Positions 11,447 through 22,533 of a stretch of 64,000 nt of DNA are shown in pieces (positions within the stretch are counted from its first letter, which is position 1; the number at the start of each line of letters is the position of its first letter). Under the pieces are notes generated by a model. It did not search any database. It saw nothing but the letters and a program-made list of their open reading frames with translations, and was not told the origin of the DNA. The translations under genes and the position numbers were made by a program. The DNA is taken from contig JAAVVG010000015.1 in NCBI GenBank assembly GCA_012976225.1, positions 558,001-622,000 of the forward strand. Direction: 5' to 3'. Source of the stretch: Golubevia sp. BC0850. Lineage: Eukaryota > Basidiomycota > Exobasidiomycetes > Golubeviales > Golubeviaceae.

Positions 11447-11670
11447 AGATAAGCAAAAGTCTGATCCTTCACTTTCCTACATAGTTACAATGGTTCTTTG
11501 ATGGGGTCATTTCACCAATCGCCGATGAGAAGCCTTATCAGTGCGGAGCGGTCTACTTCTTAGCTTCACGACGATAAGGAGCACAGAACCTTTCGACTTT
11601 CCTCTTCCATCTTCTCCCAGCATCGACGTCATTTCAAATCAAACAAAAGATTTAATCTGTGGATGATAAG
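11447..11670. promoter_or_regulatory. Cluster of four GATAAG motifs upstream of the first FNT gene
   Basis: GATAAG is seen at 11448-11453, 11574-11579 and 11665-11670, and its complement CTTATC at 11535-11540, all within 345 bp of the ATG at 11790. In filamentous fungi and yeasts, GATA factors of the AreA/Nit2/Gln3 type bind this core and switch on nitrogen-scavenging genes. About 0.17 copies would be expected by chance in a stretch of this length at even base composition. Binding here is inference. No such cluster stands before the second transporter gene. Confidence 0.55.
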
Positions 11671-11789
11671 GTGCGGGGAATGCGATTTGGGGTCTTTATA
11701 GGAAGTCTTTTGAAGTGACTTTCCCCAATCTGCCCCCTCCCTTCAGTCCACCTCATCTCCACACAACTACATCTCATCTCATCTCGAAC

Positions 11790-13202
11790 ATGGCAGACTA
11801 TCAACCTATGTTGACTCTCGAACAAGGAGTATGGGCTTGGATCGAAGCTGGTAAGAAGAAACATTCAATGGTGAGTCGTCAAGCCCTTATCGCCTTATCT
11901 CTTTTCGTTTCACCCTCATCCTCGAGTAACGCCTCAATCTACAATACGTGCTCACCACCTTTCTTCCTTTGAGTTCTCTCAACAGCCTCTATCCCATCGT
12001 TTTGCTCGAGGATTCATGGCAGGTCAGTATTTGGAGATTGCGTTCCGCTCGCCACACACCTCTTGCTCTCGTGCTGAATTGAACACACTTTTCACCCAGG
12101 TCTCTTCTTGTCTTTCGGAGGAATGCTGGTTCAGATTCTTCAAGGTCAGTAGCTCGCAGTGTAGTCCAGAAGTGGGAAATTTAACCCGAAACTGACCTGC
12201 TCTCTCTAGCACAGCTGATCCCTGGTTTTTAACTAACGCACCGGGATTGCTCAAGATCCTTCAAGGAGCAGTGTTTCCAGTCGGTCTCGTAATGATCGTA
12301 TTATTTAACGTAGACCTCGTCACAGCCTCGCAAGCTGTGTTTATTCTATCAACGCTCAAGAGAAAGGTTCCAATTTGGGCGTTCGTCATAGACTGGACTA
12401 TCGTCTTTGTAGCTAATCTTTGCGGAGCCCTTCTATTCTGTGGAATCGTAACTGGTAGCAAGATCTTCGAACTTCCAACTGACGCAATCGCCATCTCAGC
12501 AGCCTCTGTTGGTAGAGCCAAGCTGGGGCCTAACTTCGGAGAGATTCTCTTGAGAGGTGAGTGACCGAGAGAAAAGTGACACTCGTCACTTTAAGATCCT
12601 CATTCTAGTTTCTTCCTCATCTTTTTGAATTCATTCATTCTTTTTAGGAATCGGATGCAACATGCTAGTCGTCATTGCTGTCTTCCAAGCCAGTTTGATG
12701 AAGGACGGAGGTGAGTATGACTAGAGGTAAGAGTTGCGACGATCCCTTACTTACGAGTTCCTGTTTTCTTTTTCTCGTAATTTCAGTCTCCAAAATCGTG
12801 GCTAGTTGGTTCCCTATCTTCGTCTTCGTCGCCGCTGGTTTCGATCGTGAGTTCCAGCTGGGATCAAGCTTACTATCCCAATCTCTACCTCCTCCCCCTT
12901 TGATCTTCCTTGGAACTGACTCAACTATTGTCCTCTACTCAGACGTGGTTGCCAACTTCTTCATCATCCCGAACGCTCTCATGACAGGAAAGGTTGGACT
13001 GTCAACAGGACTCTACATCTGGAAGTCAGTCATCTCTAGTTTCATTGGAAACCTGGTAGGAGCGATGATTATTGTTTTCCCTCTACTATTGCTTTATGGA
13101 GGAGATGAGTGCAATCCCTCCAAGACTGCCTCTTCAAGTCCAGAAGGAACCGTCGTCAATCAGTGGAGCAAGGACGTCGAGGCAGGTGCCGCAGTTCCAT
13201 AA
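11790..13202 (+). CDS. Formate/nitrite transporter (FNT family), copy 1
   Basis: Seven exons (11790-11870, 11986-12022, 12100-12144, 12215-12556, 12648-12710, 12787-12846, 12943-13202) give 295 aa, usual for the family. FNT proteins are pentameric aquaporin-like channels that move formate, nitrite or related small anions with a proton across the plasma membrane. Diagnostic segments are GGMLVQILQ in the early region, NAPGLLKILQGAVFP, a central TM pair (VPIWAFVIDWTIVFVANLCG), GCNMLV and ASWFPIFVF. The segment GFDHVVANFFIIP carries the family's pore-lining histidine, here about residue 210 and created across the last intron (C|AC). The tail is short and hydrophilic. The gene has a close paralogue 850 bp downstream in the same orientation. 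Substrate cannot be told from sequence; nitrite is favoured by the upstream GATAAG cluster (inference). Confidence 0.92.
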
Positions 13203-13925
13203 GTTCTCTTTTTCTTTTTTCTCATTCTCATGATCTCATACTCCAGAGCTGCCTTCGAGCTCAGTTCGTTCCAACGTCCAGGTTCTCTCCCCCTTCTCCA
13301 TAGATATGCCCCTCTTCGATCCTTTGGTTTCTCTTCTTTCTTCACCTTTAAGTTACCGGTTCTTTTTCCTTAATAGAATGCTTCTACTTTCTTTGGTTCT
13401 TATGAAGTGACTAGTGAGTGAAGTTCAAAGCAACGACTGTCTACAGCGATTTGAATCGCCAGTACAGGTCCTTTTCTGGGAGATCGTGAGACTTCGTAGA
13501 GCAAGTTGAAGAAGTAAGGAAAACTCGGATATCTATCCCTGCTGTGGGACCTGAGACAAAATGATCATAGCGATTTAACGATCTTGGAAAAAGTGGAACG
13601 GGAATTGGAGGACGGAGATGTGAATCTCGCGATTCGCCACCACATCCAACAACTCTCCTTTCTCTGAACTTCAAGGTCAAGTGACAAATTCTCTTCTAGC
13701 AAGTACCTAAGTGGACGATGTCAAACTTCAGAAGAACTCTGAAAAGTGGAGTTCATCAAGATGGTGACGTCACTTGAATTCCATCTTGACAGTTACCGCC
13801 TAACCCGCGGCATTTAGCGTGGTTCTCGCTTTTCTTCCCTTCCCCCACATTTCCATCAATTTCCTCTTCCCTCCCAACAAGATCTCTCTCCGGATTTTAA
13901 GTTAGATTGCGCAACCGACAACAAG
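13203..13925. other. Spacer between tandem transporter genes
   Basis: No gene is recognised. It holds the 3' flank of copy 1 and the promoter of copy 2. No GATAAG is found here, unlike the region before copy 1. Confidence 0.5.
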
Positions 13926-13935
13926 TATATAAAAA
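13926..13935 (+). promoter_or_regulatory. TATA box of the second FNT gene
   Basis: The sequence TATATAAAAA lies about 120 bp before the ATG at 14057 and is followed by a pyrimidine-rich leader, a normal fungal TATA-box position. A TATA-type promoter usually accompanies regulated rather than constant expression. Confidence 0.5.
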
Positions 13936-14056
13936 GGTTCTCTTCCACCTTCTCATCTTTCTCTCTCTCTTCAAACTTCTTTCATCAAGCGAACCAGGAC
14001 CGCGTTGCAGGAAAAATCCATCAAATCTTTCTTCTTCACGAACCACATCAAGCAAC

Positions 14057-15878
14057 ATGGCAACCCAAGAGATTAACGTGATGAACCATCCCAGCTTTGG
14101 TCTGTGGAATTGGTTCAACAAAGCCGAAAGAGTTCACAACATGGTGAGACTGACAGGAGAAGAAACCTTCTTCTGCGTCGTGGATGCTGACATCGCCTCC
14201 GATTTGCTCCAACAGTCTATACAGAATCGATTGGCTAGAGCTTTCCTTGGTGGTCTCTTCATCTCTTTTGGAGGTTTACTCTCTCAGTTGTTGAGCAACG
14301 ATCCTTGGTTCTCGACTAACGCACCTGGGCTGTTGAAGATACTAGAGGCGAGTGAGAGAACGAGGAAAGAGAAAAAGACCTCCTCAGAGAAGAGTGCTCA
14401 TGCTAAATGCATCTCCGATCTGACTTGCTGACAAGTTCTTGTTTTTTTTCTGCCTGCAGGGTGCTGTCTTTCCAATCGGTTTAATCATGATCGTTCTTAC
14501 TGATGTTAGTCTCGAAGGTCGATGCCACCTGGTTGCATTCGCTTCTCGAACGTGGTTCTTTGCTGACTCTTCCCACTTCTCCTGCCTCGTTTCTTGACTT
14601 ATCCTCTGATCTTCTTTCTGATCGGAAAACCATAGGTCGATCTTTTGACAGCTTCGTTCCCAGTTTTCACTGTGGCGGTCCTCAAGCGCAAAGTTCCTGT
14701 ATGGGCTTGGATTCTAGATTGGACCATCGTCTTTATTGGTAATTTGGCTGGGAGCTTGTTGTACGCTGGATTCGTGCTAGGAAGTGGAATCTTGACCAAC
14801 GACAGTGTTACAGCTTTCGGGGAGAGTGTCGTTAAGTTTGGAGACACCAAGATGTCAGCTTCCTTTGGTCAGATTCTAATTCGAGGTCAGTACTTCTTTG
14901 ATTCGGCTTCAAAGATCTCAGATTTGGTTCCAAACCAATATCTGCATCAAAGATCTCAGATATCGGTTTGGAACCAAATCTGCATCTTTCTGTTTGAGTG
15001 ACTTGCTTCGAAGAGGGACAGAACGGAAGAACTGACGCTTTCTACCTCCACTTGCGTGCTTGACCTTCTCCGCAGCCATCGGATGCAATATGCTCGTCAC
15101 AGTTGCGATTTATCAAGCCGCTTTGATGAGAGATGGAAGTGAGTTCAAGAAGAGAAATGCTGGATTTTGAGATCCTCGATTCTCCCTCCCTCTTCCTTTC
15201 ACTTCTGTTACTGATCAGCTCCACCCTTCTCTCGTCCCTCGTAGTCTCCACAATCGTTGCTGTTTGGTTCCCAATCTTTGCCTTCGTCGCTTCTGGGTGA
15301 GTGTCGAGAGCCTCTTTCTTGGAGACTAGCGACTCGAGAAGGCTAGCGACTCCCCATTCCTTCACAGAAAATCCTTTGGCTCTTTCGAGCGACTGACGCT
15401 GAAGTTCAATTCAATTTCGCAAATCCCTCCAACAGATTCGATCACGTTGTAGCTAACTTCTACTTGATTCCTTCCGCCCTAATGGTTGGAGGCATGACTC
15501 TCAACTACGATACTGGACTCTACATCTGGAAGAGTCTCATTGCTTCATTCATTGGAAATGTAATCGGAGGTTCGTGCTCTAGCAGCTTCAGGAGGAAGGA
15601 TTTGGAAGATCAAGCTACACAGTCAAGTTTGATCTCTTGCCTCGCTGCCTCGATTCTTTTGGAGGCTGACTTCCGGCTTCTGCCCCTTCTACCTTCTTTC
15701 AATCCCTTCTGCAGGCTGGATCATCGCCCTTCCTTTCTTTATGCTATATCAAAATAACGTTTACGACTCGAGGCTCGCTGCCACTGCAAGTTCGAGCCAA
15801 GAGGGAACTGTCATGGATCAACCTTCCAATAACAACGACAAGACGGGTCAATGGACTAAGACGGTCGAGGCAGCTTGA
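14057..15878 (+). CDS. Formate/nitrite transporter (FNT family), copy 2
   Basis: Eight exons (14057-14143, 14216-14347, 14460-14504, 14636-14885, 15076-15138, 15245-15296, 15436-15569, 15715-15878) give 308 aa. The product tracks copy 1 along its length: SFGGLLSQLLSNDPWFSTNA, GAVFPIGLIMIVL, VPVWAWILDWTIVFIGNLAG, GCNMLVTVAIYQAALM and SGFDHVVANFYLIPSALM, with the pore histidine at about residue 213. It is therefore a tandem duplicate that has diverged and gained or kept extra introns. The second intron must use a GC donor (GAG|GCGAGT at 14348) to keep frame; the nearby GTGAGA would shift it. The fourth intron holds a near-perfect inverted repeat. Different promoters suggest the copies are used under different conditions or carry different anions (inference). 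Confidence 0.92.
14919..14982. repeat. Inverted repeat inside intron 4 of the second FNT gene
   Basis: Arms at 14919-14941 and 14960-14982 are complementary at 22 of 23 positions (left arm begins CAGATTTGGTTCCAAACC) around an 18-nt loop. A 15-nt direct repeat (TCAAAGATCTCAGAT) overlaps the structure. Transcribed, it would form a strong hairpin in the intron. Confidence 0.85.
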
Positions 15879-16340
15879 AATTTTCACTGTAAGATTCGCT
15901 GGTTTCTTGTCTCTGAAGCTTTTCCTAGTCTTCGACGGGCTCTCCACGCTCCACGTATTTTTGTCCTTCTAGTTTCTCGTTATCGATTCCCTCGTTTCTC
16001 TTCTTCAGGCTCTTTTTCTAACTCCATTCTGTATCTCTTCTATTCAACACGGCACTCTTACTTTCACTTCATTTTACTTGTAATTTTCAACAATCTGTTC
16101 TCCAAGTCTCTTTTGTTTCTTTACCCTCCACCAAGCTCGTCTTCTCTTTGAGCTAGCAAGTATCCTATACAAGTGGCTGCCATTTAATTTCACAGTAAAT
16201 TCTTACTTATTCACCACCCTTTGGAGTTCGATTTGAAGAGTTCTTTCTCTCGAGGGGCTAATCCAGTGAGCCTAATCCTAATCAGTGATAAGCCTCTCCC
16301 ATCTGCTAGTCAGCACACTCAATCCAGCTTTTCATCCTCC
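15879..16340. other. Intergenic between FNT copy 2 and the PHAF1-like gene
   Basis: It is T/C-rich, with no separate gene. A frame is open just upstream of the chosen start at 16341 but lacks an ATG. Confidence 0.5.
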
Positions 16341-18718
16341 ATGCTAACACTATCATTGAACCCATCTCATTCATTCTCAATTGATTCTACTTCTTCTACT
16401 CTTTCCATTCCACCAACTTCACCTTTCACTTTAGGACTCTCTCTGTCTCACGTCCTCTCCATTCTAGCACTTCCAACCGTCAGAGCTTTATTCCCAAAGT
16501 ACGCAAATGCAGACATCAAATTCGATGAAAGCGATCCAATTTCAAGTCCAATAGTTTTAAGTTTACCTCTTAACATTCAAGAGAACAACGTCAGTGGTGC
16601 AAGACTCAAAGGGAATGATCAAGAACAAGATGAATCCGGATTGCATTTAATCTTTGATGGCAAATCTCAGAGAGTTCAAATGATAGTCCTTACTGGATTA
16701 CAACAATCTAATGTCGAAATCATGTATTCACCACGAGGGAACCTGATTCATAAAGGTGGGAAAGGGAGTCAGACTCAAGGAACTGATAGTGGTGGCCTGA
16801 CAAGAGCTGGTCTTCATCAATTCTTGGGACCAACCTATCCTGGAGTAGCCAGAGCTAAGACTTTTGGATCAAGGTCTGCCTCTACTTCAATGCTCCCAGG
16901 TGAAGGAAGGAAGGGAGAGGAGGTCATCACATCTTATCCAGGTGTTGCTTTCGGCTTTGACGTTCGATCACGGAAGAGGGAGGGCGAAAAGGAAAGGACT
17001 GACGTCGGTGAGTGCTCTTGGTATCAGAAAGAGCTTAGAAAAGAAAGGTCATACCTCCGGAGGGAAGTCAGGAGGTACGAAACAGTTCTGAGTGTGGAGG
17101 GAGTGATTGCACAAAGGCATGTCAAAGAGGGGTCTTCGATGCTTCGCAGCCTTGCTTTGATCTTTCTACTCAGACTGGTTGAAATCTCGAGTTTGGCTGA
17201 CAACGTTCCAGTGGAGATCAAGAAAGCGGAGAGCCTGTGTAAATTCGATGCCTGTGCAACTGTCTTTACAGCTCTCGCAAGCCTTGTCTGTCGCCTCATC
17301 AAAGCTCTATTAGAACTTTGTGGCTATCAAAGGTCTTATGCTAACCTTGTGTTCGGTCTTTTCCTTTCTTTGTCTCTCCTTCTTCTCAGACAACTCTCAC
17401 CCAGTTTCATCAATTTATCTTTTCCATGGCTCAACTCCACTATCTCCAGTACCAGTTCTTTACCCAAGTCTATCGATTCCAGGATCTAGCATCACGAAAG
17501 AATCAACAAGTTCAGCCTCCTGGGGTTCTAGAGATTCTAATCTAGGATTTTCAAGTGCTGCGCAGAACGGAAGCCGAAGTTTTGGATGCTCTTACTCTCC
17601 TAGTGGAGTAGGAAAATCATCAAATAGAATTAGGGGTAACTATGAAGCGAATGGAGGAAATGAGGCTTTGATGGCTCATATCAATGAGTTGGAGAGGGGA
17701 GCGGTGGGAATGGGAGCGATCGACAGGGCTGTCATTGAGGTGAGTTTAACATCAACAAATGCTTTTATTGAAATCCAGAAATCTTGCTGACCAGATTCGA
17801 ATTTATGTGTCTTCTGCTTTCAGCCTGGGAAGAGCGTCAAGCTTTTCATGCACCCTCCATCTTCGCAGCATTCAACTGCAAAGAACAATGGATCTAGCAG
17901 AAATCCATCTCCGAACTCGCAGGCGGTCTCTCCAATCGAATTGGTTCTCCGCAAAACTACTCCGCAAGATGTTATCTGCGAGCTAGGAGCTCCTCAATCG
18001 ATGCATTGGAAAGAAGATGATCGACTCAGTATTCATTCTCAATCACCTTCAAATGTCTCTTCCAAAGGAGCTCTTTTCTACAGTTACTTTGCTCTTGGAT
18101 TCGATTTGATGTTTTCTGGTCCTTCTGATCCTTCTAATTCTGAAACTAACGAAGATGGAGAAGATGGAGACACAGACAGTGATGAAGAAAAAGAGAATCC
18201 TGTTCTTTTGAAAGTAATTCTTCATAACAATGTCCCTGGAAGTGCTTTGTTTGGCAGATATGGTAGATGTTGCTGGGTGATTGGGAATGGTGGAGAAGAG
18301 AAAGCTGGTTTCCATAAGAAGGTGGGTTATCAAAACTGCTCAGGAGTTCAGTTTCTTCGCACTCAATTTTGTGTCAATCTCCTCTTCCGTTCTGATCTCA
18401 CAGTTTGAGTCTCTGCAAGACTTCTTTGATAAAACCTCTCCAAGAACTCAGGACTCTGGATCTAGCAGCAGAGGTCGAAAATCACAACCAAGCAATGCTA
18501 CTTCGATTCTTCATCTTGATAGAGCTTCTTCGCCAACTGGTTCTCTAAGAGGTTTACTCTTCCCTTCTACTCCTATTACCTCGAATGCCAAGACCACAGT
18601 CGGACTTGAGAATTCAAGTAGGAAGGGATTGGATGTCAGAACTACCTTGCATGGTTTAGATGGCTTGGTCGTAGAAGAGGATCAGAACGGCTGGATTGTA
18701 GGCGTGACTATTGTCTGA
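16341..18718 (+). CDS. PHAF1 / UPF0183 family protein
   Basis: Four exons (16341-17007, 17390-17739, 17824-18321, 18404-18718) give about 609 aa, longer than the roughly 420-aa animal protein because of Ser-rich insertions. Family landmarks are the start MLTLSLNPSHSF with FTLGLSLSHVLSILAL, then GLHLIFDGKSQRVQMI, FLGPTYPGVARA, and YPGVAFGFDV. Later come PQDVICELGAP, RLSIHSQSP and FYSYFALGFDLMF, and a close ending in GWIVGVTIV. The start at 16341 was chosen because it aligns with the human MLDLEVVPE start; the frame is open upstream without ATG. In animals PHAF1 works with MTMR/FAM proteins at early autophagic structures; whether the fungal protein does so is unknown. Intron 1 is long (382 nt) for this window. 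Confidence 0.88.
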
Positions 18719-19012
18719 GATGGATTGCTGTTCTTTTAGTTTTCAATTCTCTTCCCTTTCATTTTCATTCTCAAGTGTGATTTCATTTGTCTTCCCTTCT
18801 ATGTAACTTTAGTCACGATTTAATCAGAAGCAATTCACTTCCATCATTCAACCTCGCAAATTCAACTTGAAAAAGAATGTCGCCTTCGAGTACACTCTCA
18901 CGAGAATCAGGAAAGAGTGGAAAGAGCTCAAAGAAAAAGCTATTTCAGAATAGAAACAACTCGAACAACATTGTTTTTTGTTGGAAGACAAAAGCAAATT
19001 GCATGTAGGCCC

Positions 19013-20399
19013 TCAGATCTTGTCCAAAGGACGATTGAAACCTCCGCGACTGTCAATTGAGAAAAGAGTAAGAGATTGAAGAAGTCAGTCAACTCTATCT
19101 TCCAGAAGACGATACCCTCAATCAATCCTGTACCTGACTCACCGATTCATGTATTGTCTCCAACTTCTTTCCTTCTTCACTTCCGCATAACCTGCATCTT
19201 GATGTTTGTCGTTCTAAAAAGGCAGAAGAATTGAAAAGCAAAGCGCAAAGCGTCAGTCACAAAAAATAAATACCAAAAAAATGATGGACCTAGAAAGCGT
19301 AAAAAGGGAAAGGAAAGAAATCTCACCTTCGTAGTCCCAAATCCACCAAAACCCATACTAGCCATCATATCTTCTTGACTTTGTTCGATTTCTCCATCTA
19401 ATTCTTCACCTTCTTCTAAATCATCTCTTTCTTTTCCTTTACTTGATCCTTCTTCTCTATCTCTTTTAGATTTTCCATCTCTTCGTCTATCGTCATCTCT
19501 TCCTCTATCTCTATCATCTCTTCGTCGATCGTCTTCTCTTTCTCTTCTTCCACCTTCATCTCTCCGCCTGTTATCCCTATCATCATCTCTTCTATTCCCA
19601 TGGGATCTGACTGGAGATCTGGAACGATTTCGATCAGACCTTGGAGGGGGAACTTCTCTTGAAGAAGAGGCGGAAGTGGAGTCTCGAGGAGGAGGAGGAA
19701 TTGATCTTGAGGAAGATTTTCGAGGAGGTGAATCTCTGGACTGACGAGGTGGACCTGGGAGAAATGAAATGGAAATGAGGGACAGGAAATAGGAGGGTGA
19801 GTGAGGCTGAGCTTAAATTGGAGAGACGAGACTCTAGTAGACGAGCTCCTACTGAAATTCGAAGCTGTTGCTAATTGTCTGAAATTGATTTCTATCTTGA
19901 CCTACGCTACATCACTCTTGGTTGAAGAGCTTTAAGCTCCCAGAGGTGGATCGATCTGACCATTGAAGGAAACATTCAACCTTCTCAATCAAAGAGATTC
20001 CCCTTGAGATCCTTCTGACAAATCTGATGAATCTCACTGAAAATTCTCATCAGAAGCTACCCCGATCATCATGAACACCTCTCCCAGCTGAGATGTCTGA
20101 ATGTACTCACCTCTACTATCAAAGCCATTATCCCTTCCGCCTCCTCTAGGAGTAAAACCACCTCTTGAGCTCATTCCACCAGATCTATACCTATCATCGT
20201 ATACTCTATCACCATATCCAGTATCACCACCTCCCCTTCCACCTCTATAAGAGCCATTTGAGTATCCTCCTCCTCGATCATCTCTTCTTCCTGAAGGTCC
20301 AGATGGAGCTGCTCCTCCTGCAGCAGGTCGATTGGGAAGAGGAGCTCTTTCTTCTGTTGATTCTGAAGGTCTGGTTGGAATTGAAGGCCTAGATGACAT
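19013..20399 (-). CDS. SNRNP27: U4/U6.U5 tri-snRNP 27 kDa protein homologue
   Basis: Four exons (20111-20399, 19327-19754, 19143-19213, 19013-19049) give 274 aa. The N-terminal 100 residues are Pro-, Gly- and Arg-rich. The middle is an alternating Arg/Asp/Ser region of RS type. The conserved SNRNP27 C-terminal domain starts at MMASMGFGGFGTTK and continues through NDKHQDAGYAEVKKERSWRQ and MNRRGGFNRPLDKI to the stop. That last block, split by an intron at the Arg codon, is diagnostic: the human protein ends in a very similar MNRKGGFNRPLDF form. The protein is a nuclear component of the spliceosomal tri-snRNP. Its family is known to affect 5' splice-site choice, which fits a genome with so many introns. 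Its start faces CDC123 across 136 bp. Confidence 0.93.
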
Positions 20400-20535
20400 T
20401 TGGAGGAAGTTTGATGGATCAAGTTGGTGCTACAGGAAAGTTGGTTTCTTCTTTACTCTCTAACCACAACTACTTTTACTCTGCTTACCCAATCTCCAAT
20501 TTTGGTTCATATTTGATTCATTTCACAATCATTCG
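20400..20535. promoter_or_regulatory. Short divergent promoter shared by SNRNP27 and CDC123
   Basis: Only 136 bp separate the two start codons, which point away from each other. Both genes are housekeeping (splicing and translation initiation). No TATA box stands out. Confidence 0.6.
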
Positions 20536-22390
20536 ATGCCAATTTCAACCTCAACAGTCAATTCACCTACAAGTGCAAGTACAAGCGCAGCCTCAACTTC
20601 AACTTGCAATTCATCAACGATTTTACCTTTACCTTCAATTCCACTTTCTTTATCAAGGACTCGATTCTCAACATGGTACCCAAATTTTAAAAGAGTATCT
20701 CAAAAAGCCACCATCTTGAATTTAATTCAACTCACGACGCAACCTTCATCCACATTAGTCAATCAAGATCCAGACGGTGATTCACTCTTTCAAAATCTGA
20801 GTGCCAAAGGAAAAGAGAAAGAGAGGGAGAGAGGCTTCCTACAATGGTATGAGTCAGATGGAATAGTTCTGCCTCATGGAAGTGATGAAAACACAGCTGC
20901 TGCTGCATCCGAAGAGGAGGAAGAGGAGGAAGATCATGAAGAAGAAGAGGAACGTTGGAAATTCGATGAATTGGACGCAAAGATCCGAAATACCATCAAC
21001 AAGTACGATGGAGCCGTATTTCCTAAACTAGATTGGAGTGCTCCTAGGGTGAGTCTCATGAGCGAGCTGAGGAGAATCGCGGAGAATCACTGCAAAGAGA
21101 GAGAAGTCATCAAGTCTGCCCTTGGCATCCGGAGATGGTCTGCTTTCTTGAATTTTGATGCTCAACAAGATATCTCTTACTCTGATGGAACTTTCCTTTA
21201 AATCATGAGGCTCTTGGACAAGAGAATTCTCGATTCATCTTTCCCCCGTTCTTTCATGTTGAACCTTCTTCCCTCTCTCTTCTTCTTCTTCTTTCAAAAA
21301 GGACGCAGCATTTCTCCTACCAGGAAACAATCTCCGATGCGTATTGCCTTCAGATATTTACCTCTTGTTAAAAGGATCAGACTTTGTTTCTAAAGACATC
21401 GAACAGATTAAAGAACTTGAATCTTATTACTCTAAATCCTGTGCGTCCTCAAATCCACCCTCACGCTCAAATTCTACCTCGGACCTCACTTCATCAACTT
21501 CATCCTCAACCCTAAGTCTTCACCTGATCCTCAAACCTCATCTCCCAATTCCAACTTCCCAAGAATTCAGATGTTTCGTTCGATCCAATCAATTGATTGG
21601 ATTCTGTCAACGAGATTCAATTTATTTTAGTCATTTGAATGAAGGGAAGGAAGCGAGAAGTCTGAGAACTAAGATCAGGAGAATGATAGGAAGGTTTTGG
21701 TGGGATGAAATGGGTGGGAGGGAAGGGGAAGAGAGGAACAGAAAGAGGCGGGAAGAAAGCAAGTTGACTCAAACTGAGTATAAGGAAACGAGGGAGGAAC
21801 TCCGAGACGCAAGAGAGGAAGAGAAACAGAACGAGGTTGAAGACGAAGACTCAAGCAAAATCGGATTATCATCTTACGTCTTTGATGTCTATTTGACGAG
21901 AGATTTCGGAAAGACGTTCTTAATGGATATCAATCCTTGGTTGCAAAGGACCGATTCACTCTTATGGGATTGGGAAGAATTGGAAGAGAAGGCTGAGAGG
22001 GGATGGAGGAGAAGTTGGAGAGAGTTTCAGAATCTCAATTCCTTTGATGGAAGTTTAGATCTTGAAGAAGATGAGAGCGAAGACGAAGATGAAGATCAAG
22101 AAGATTGGAATTTACCACTACCGACCCTAAGGCTGGTTCCTAATCCAAATGTAAGCGCAAGTTCTAATGGTACTCGGGAAGACGAATCACAAGAGAATGG
22201 GAATGGGAATGAGAACAGCAATCAAACAGTCTTTCCTACTCAATCTACAATGACTTATTCAAACAACATGGTACCTTCCGATTTCTTGGAAGCTACGGAA
22301 GGGATGGGCCTTGCTGAAGCTGCGAGGAAATGGGAGAGGAGGTTGAAAGATGGAACGACAGGGGAGGAGGAGAGTGAGGACGAAGAATAG
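20536..22390 (+). CDS. CDC123: CDC123/D123 eIF2-assembly chaperone
   Basis: Two exons (20536-21048, 21302-22390) give 533 aa. CDC123 is an ATP-grasp cytosolic protein that binds the eIF2 gamma subunit and drives assembly of the eIF2 trimer. Landmarks are WYPNFKRVSQKATILNL, GAVFPKLDWSAPRDAAF (split by the intron at APR|DAAF), LLLKGSDFV, HLILKPHLPIP, EFRCFVRSNQLIGFCQRDS, YVFDVYLTRDFGKTFLMDIN and NPWLQRTDSLLWDWEEL. The last but one includes the metal-binding Asp of the ATP-grasp fold. Acidic low-complexity inserts (residues 125-150 and near 450) and a C-terminal tail ending ESEDEE make it longer than yeast Cdc123. A decayed copy of part of exon 2 lies at 51.1-51.7 kb. Confidence 0.94.
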
Positions 22391-22533
22391 GTTTCGTCTA
22401 AGTTTGACATACTTTCATCAACTGCATTGTAATTTTGGATAGACTTCCAAACAGAATTCATAGAGCGGAAACGATGTTGATGCGAGTGTGTGTCGCGTTT
22501 TTTCTCTCCCTTTTGCCTCGAGGATGATCTTGC

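Noticed and set aside
14341-14431. Reading straight through the second FNT exon to a stop as a short protein
   Set aside because: Conserved FNT sequence resumes after the intron at 14460, so the extension is intronic.
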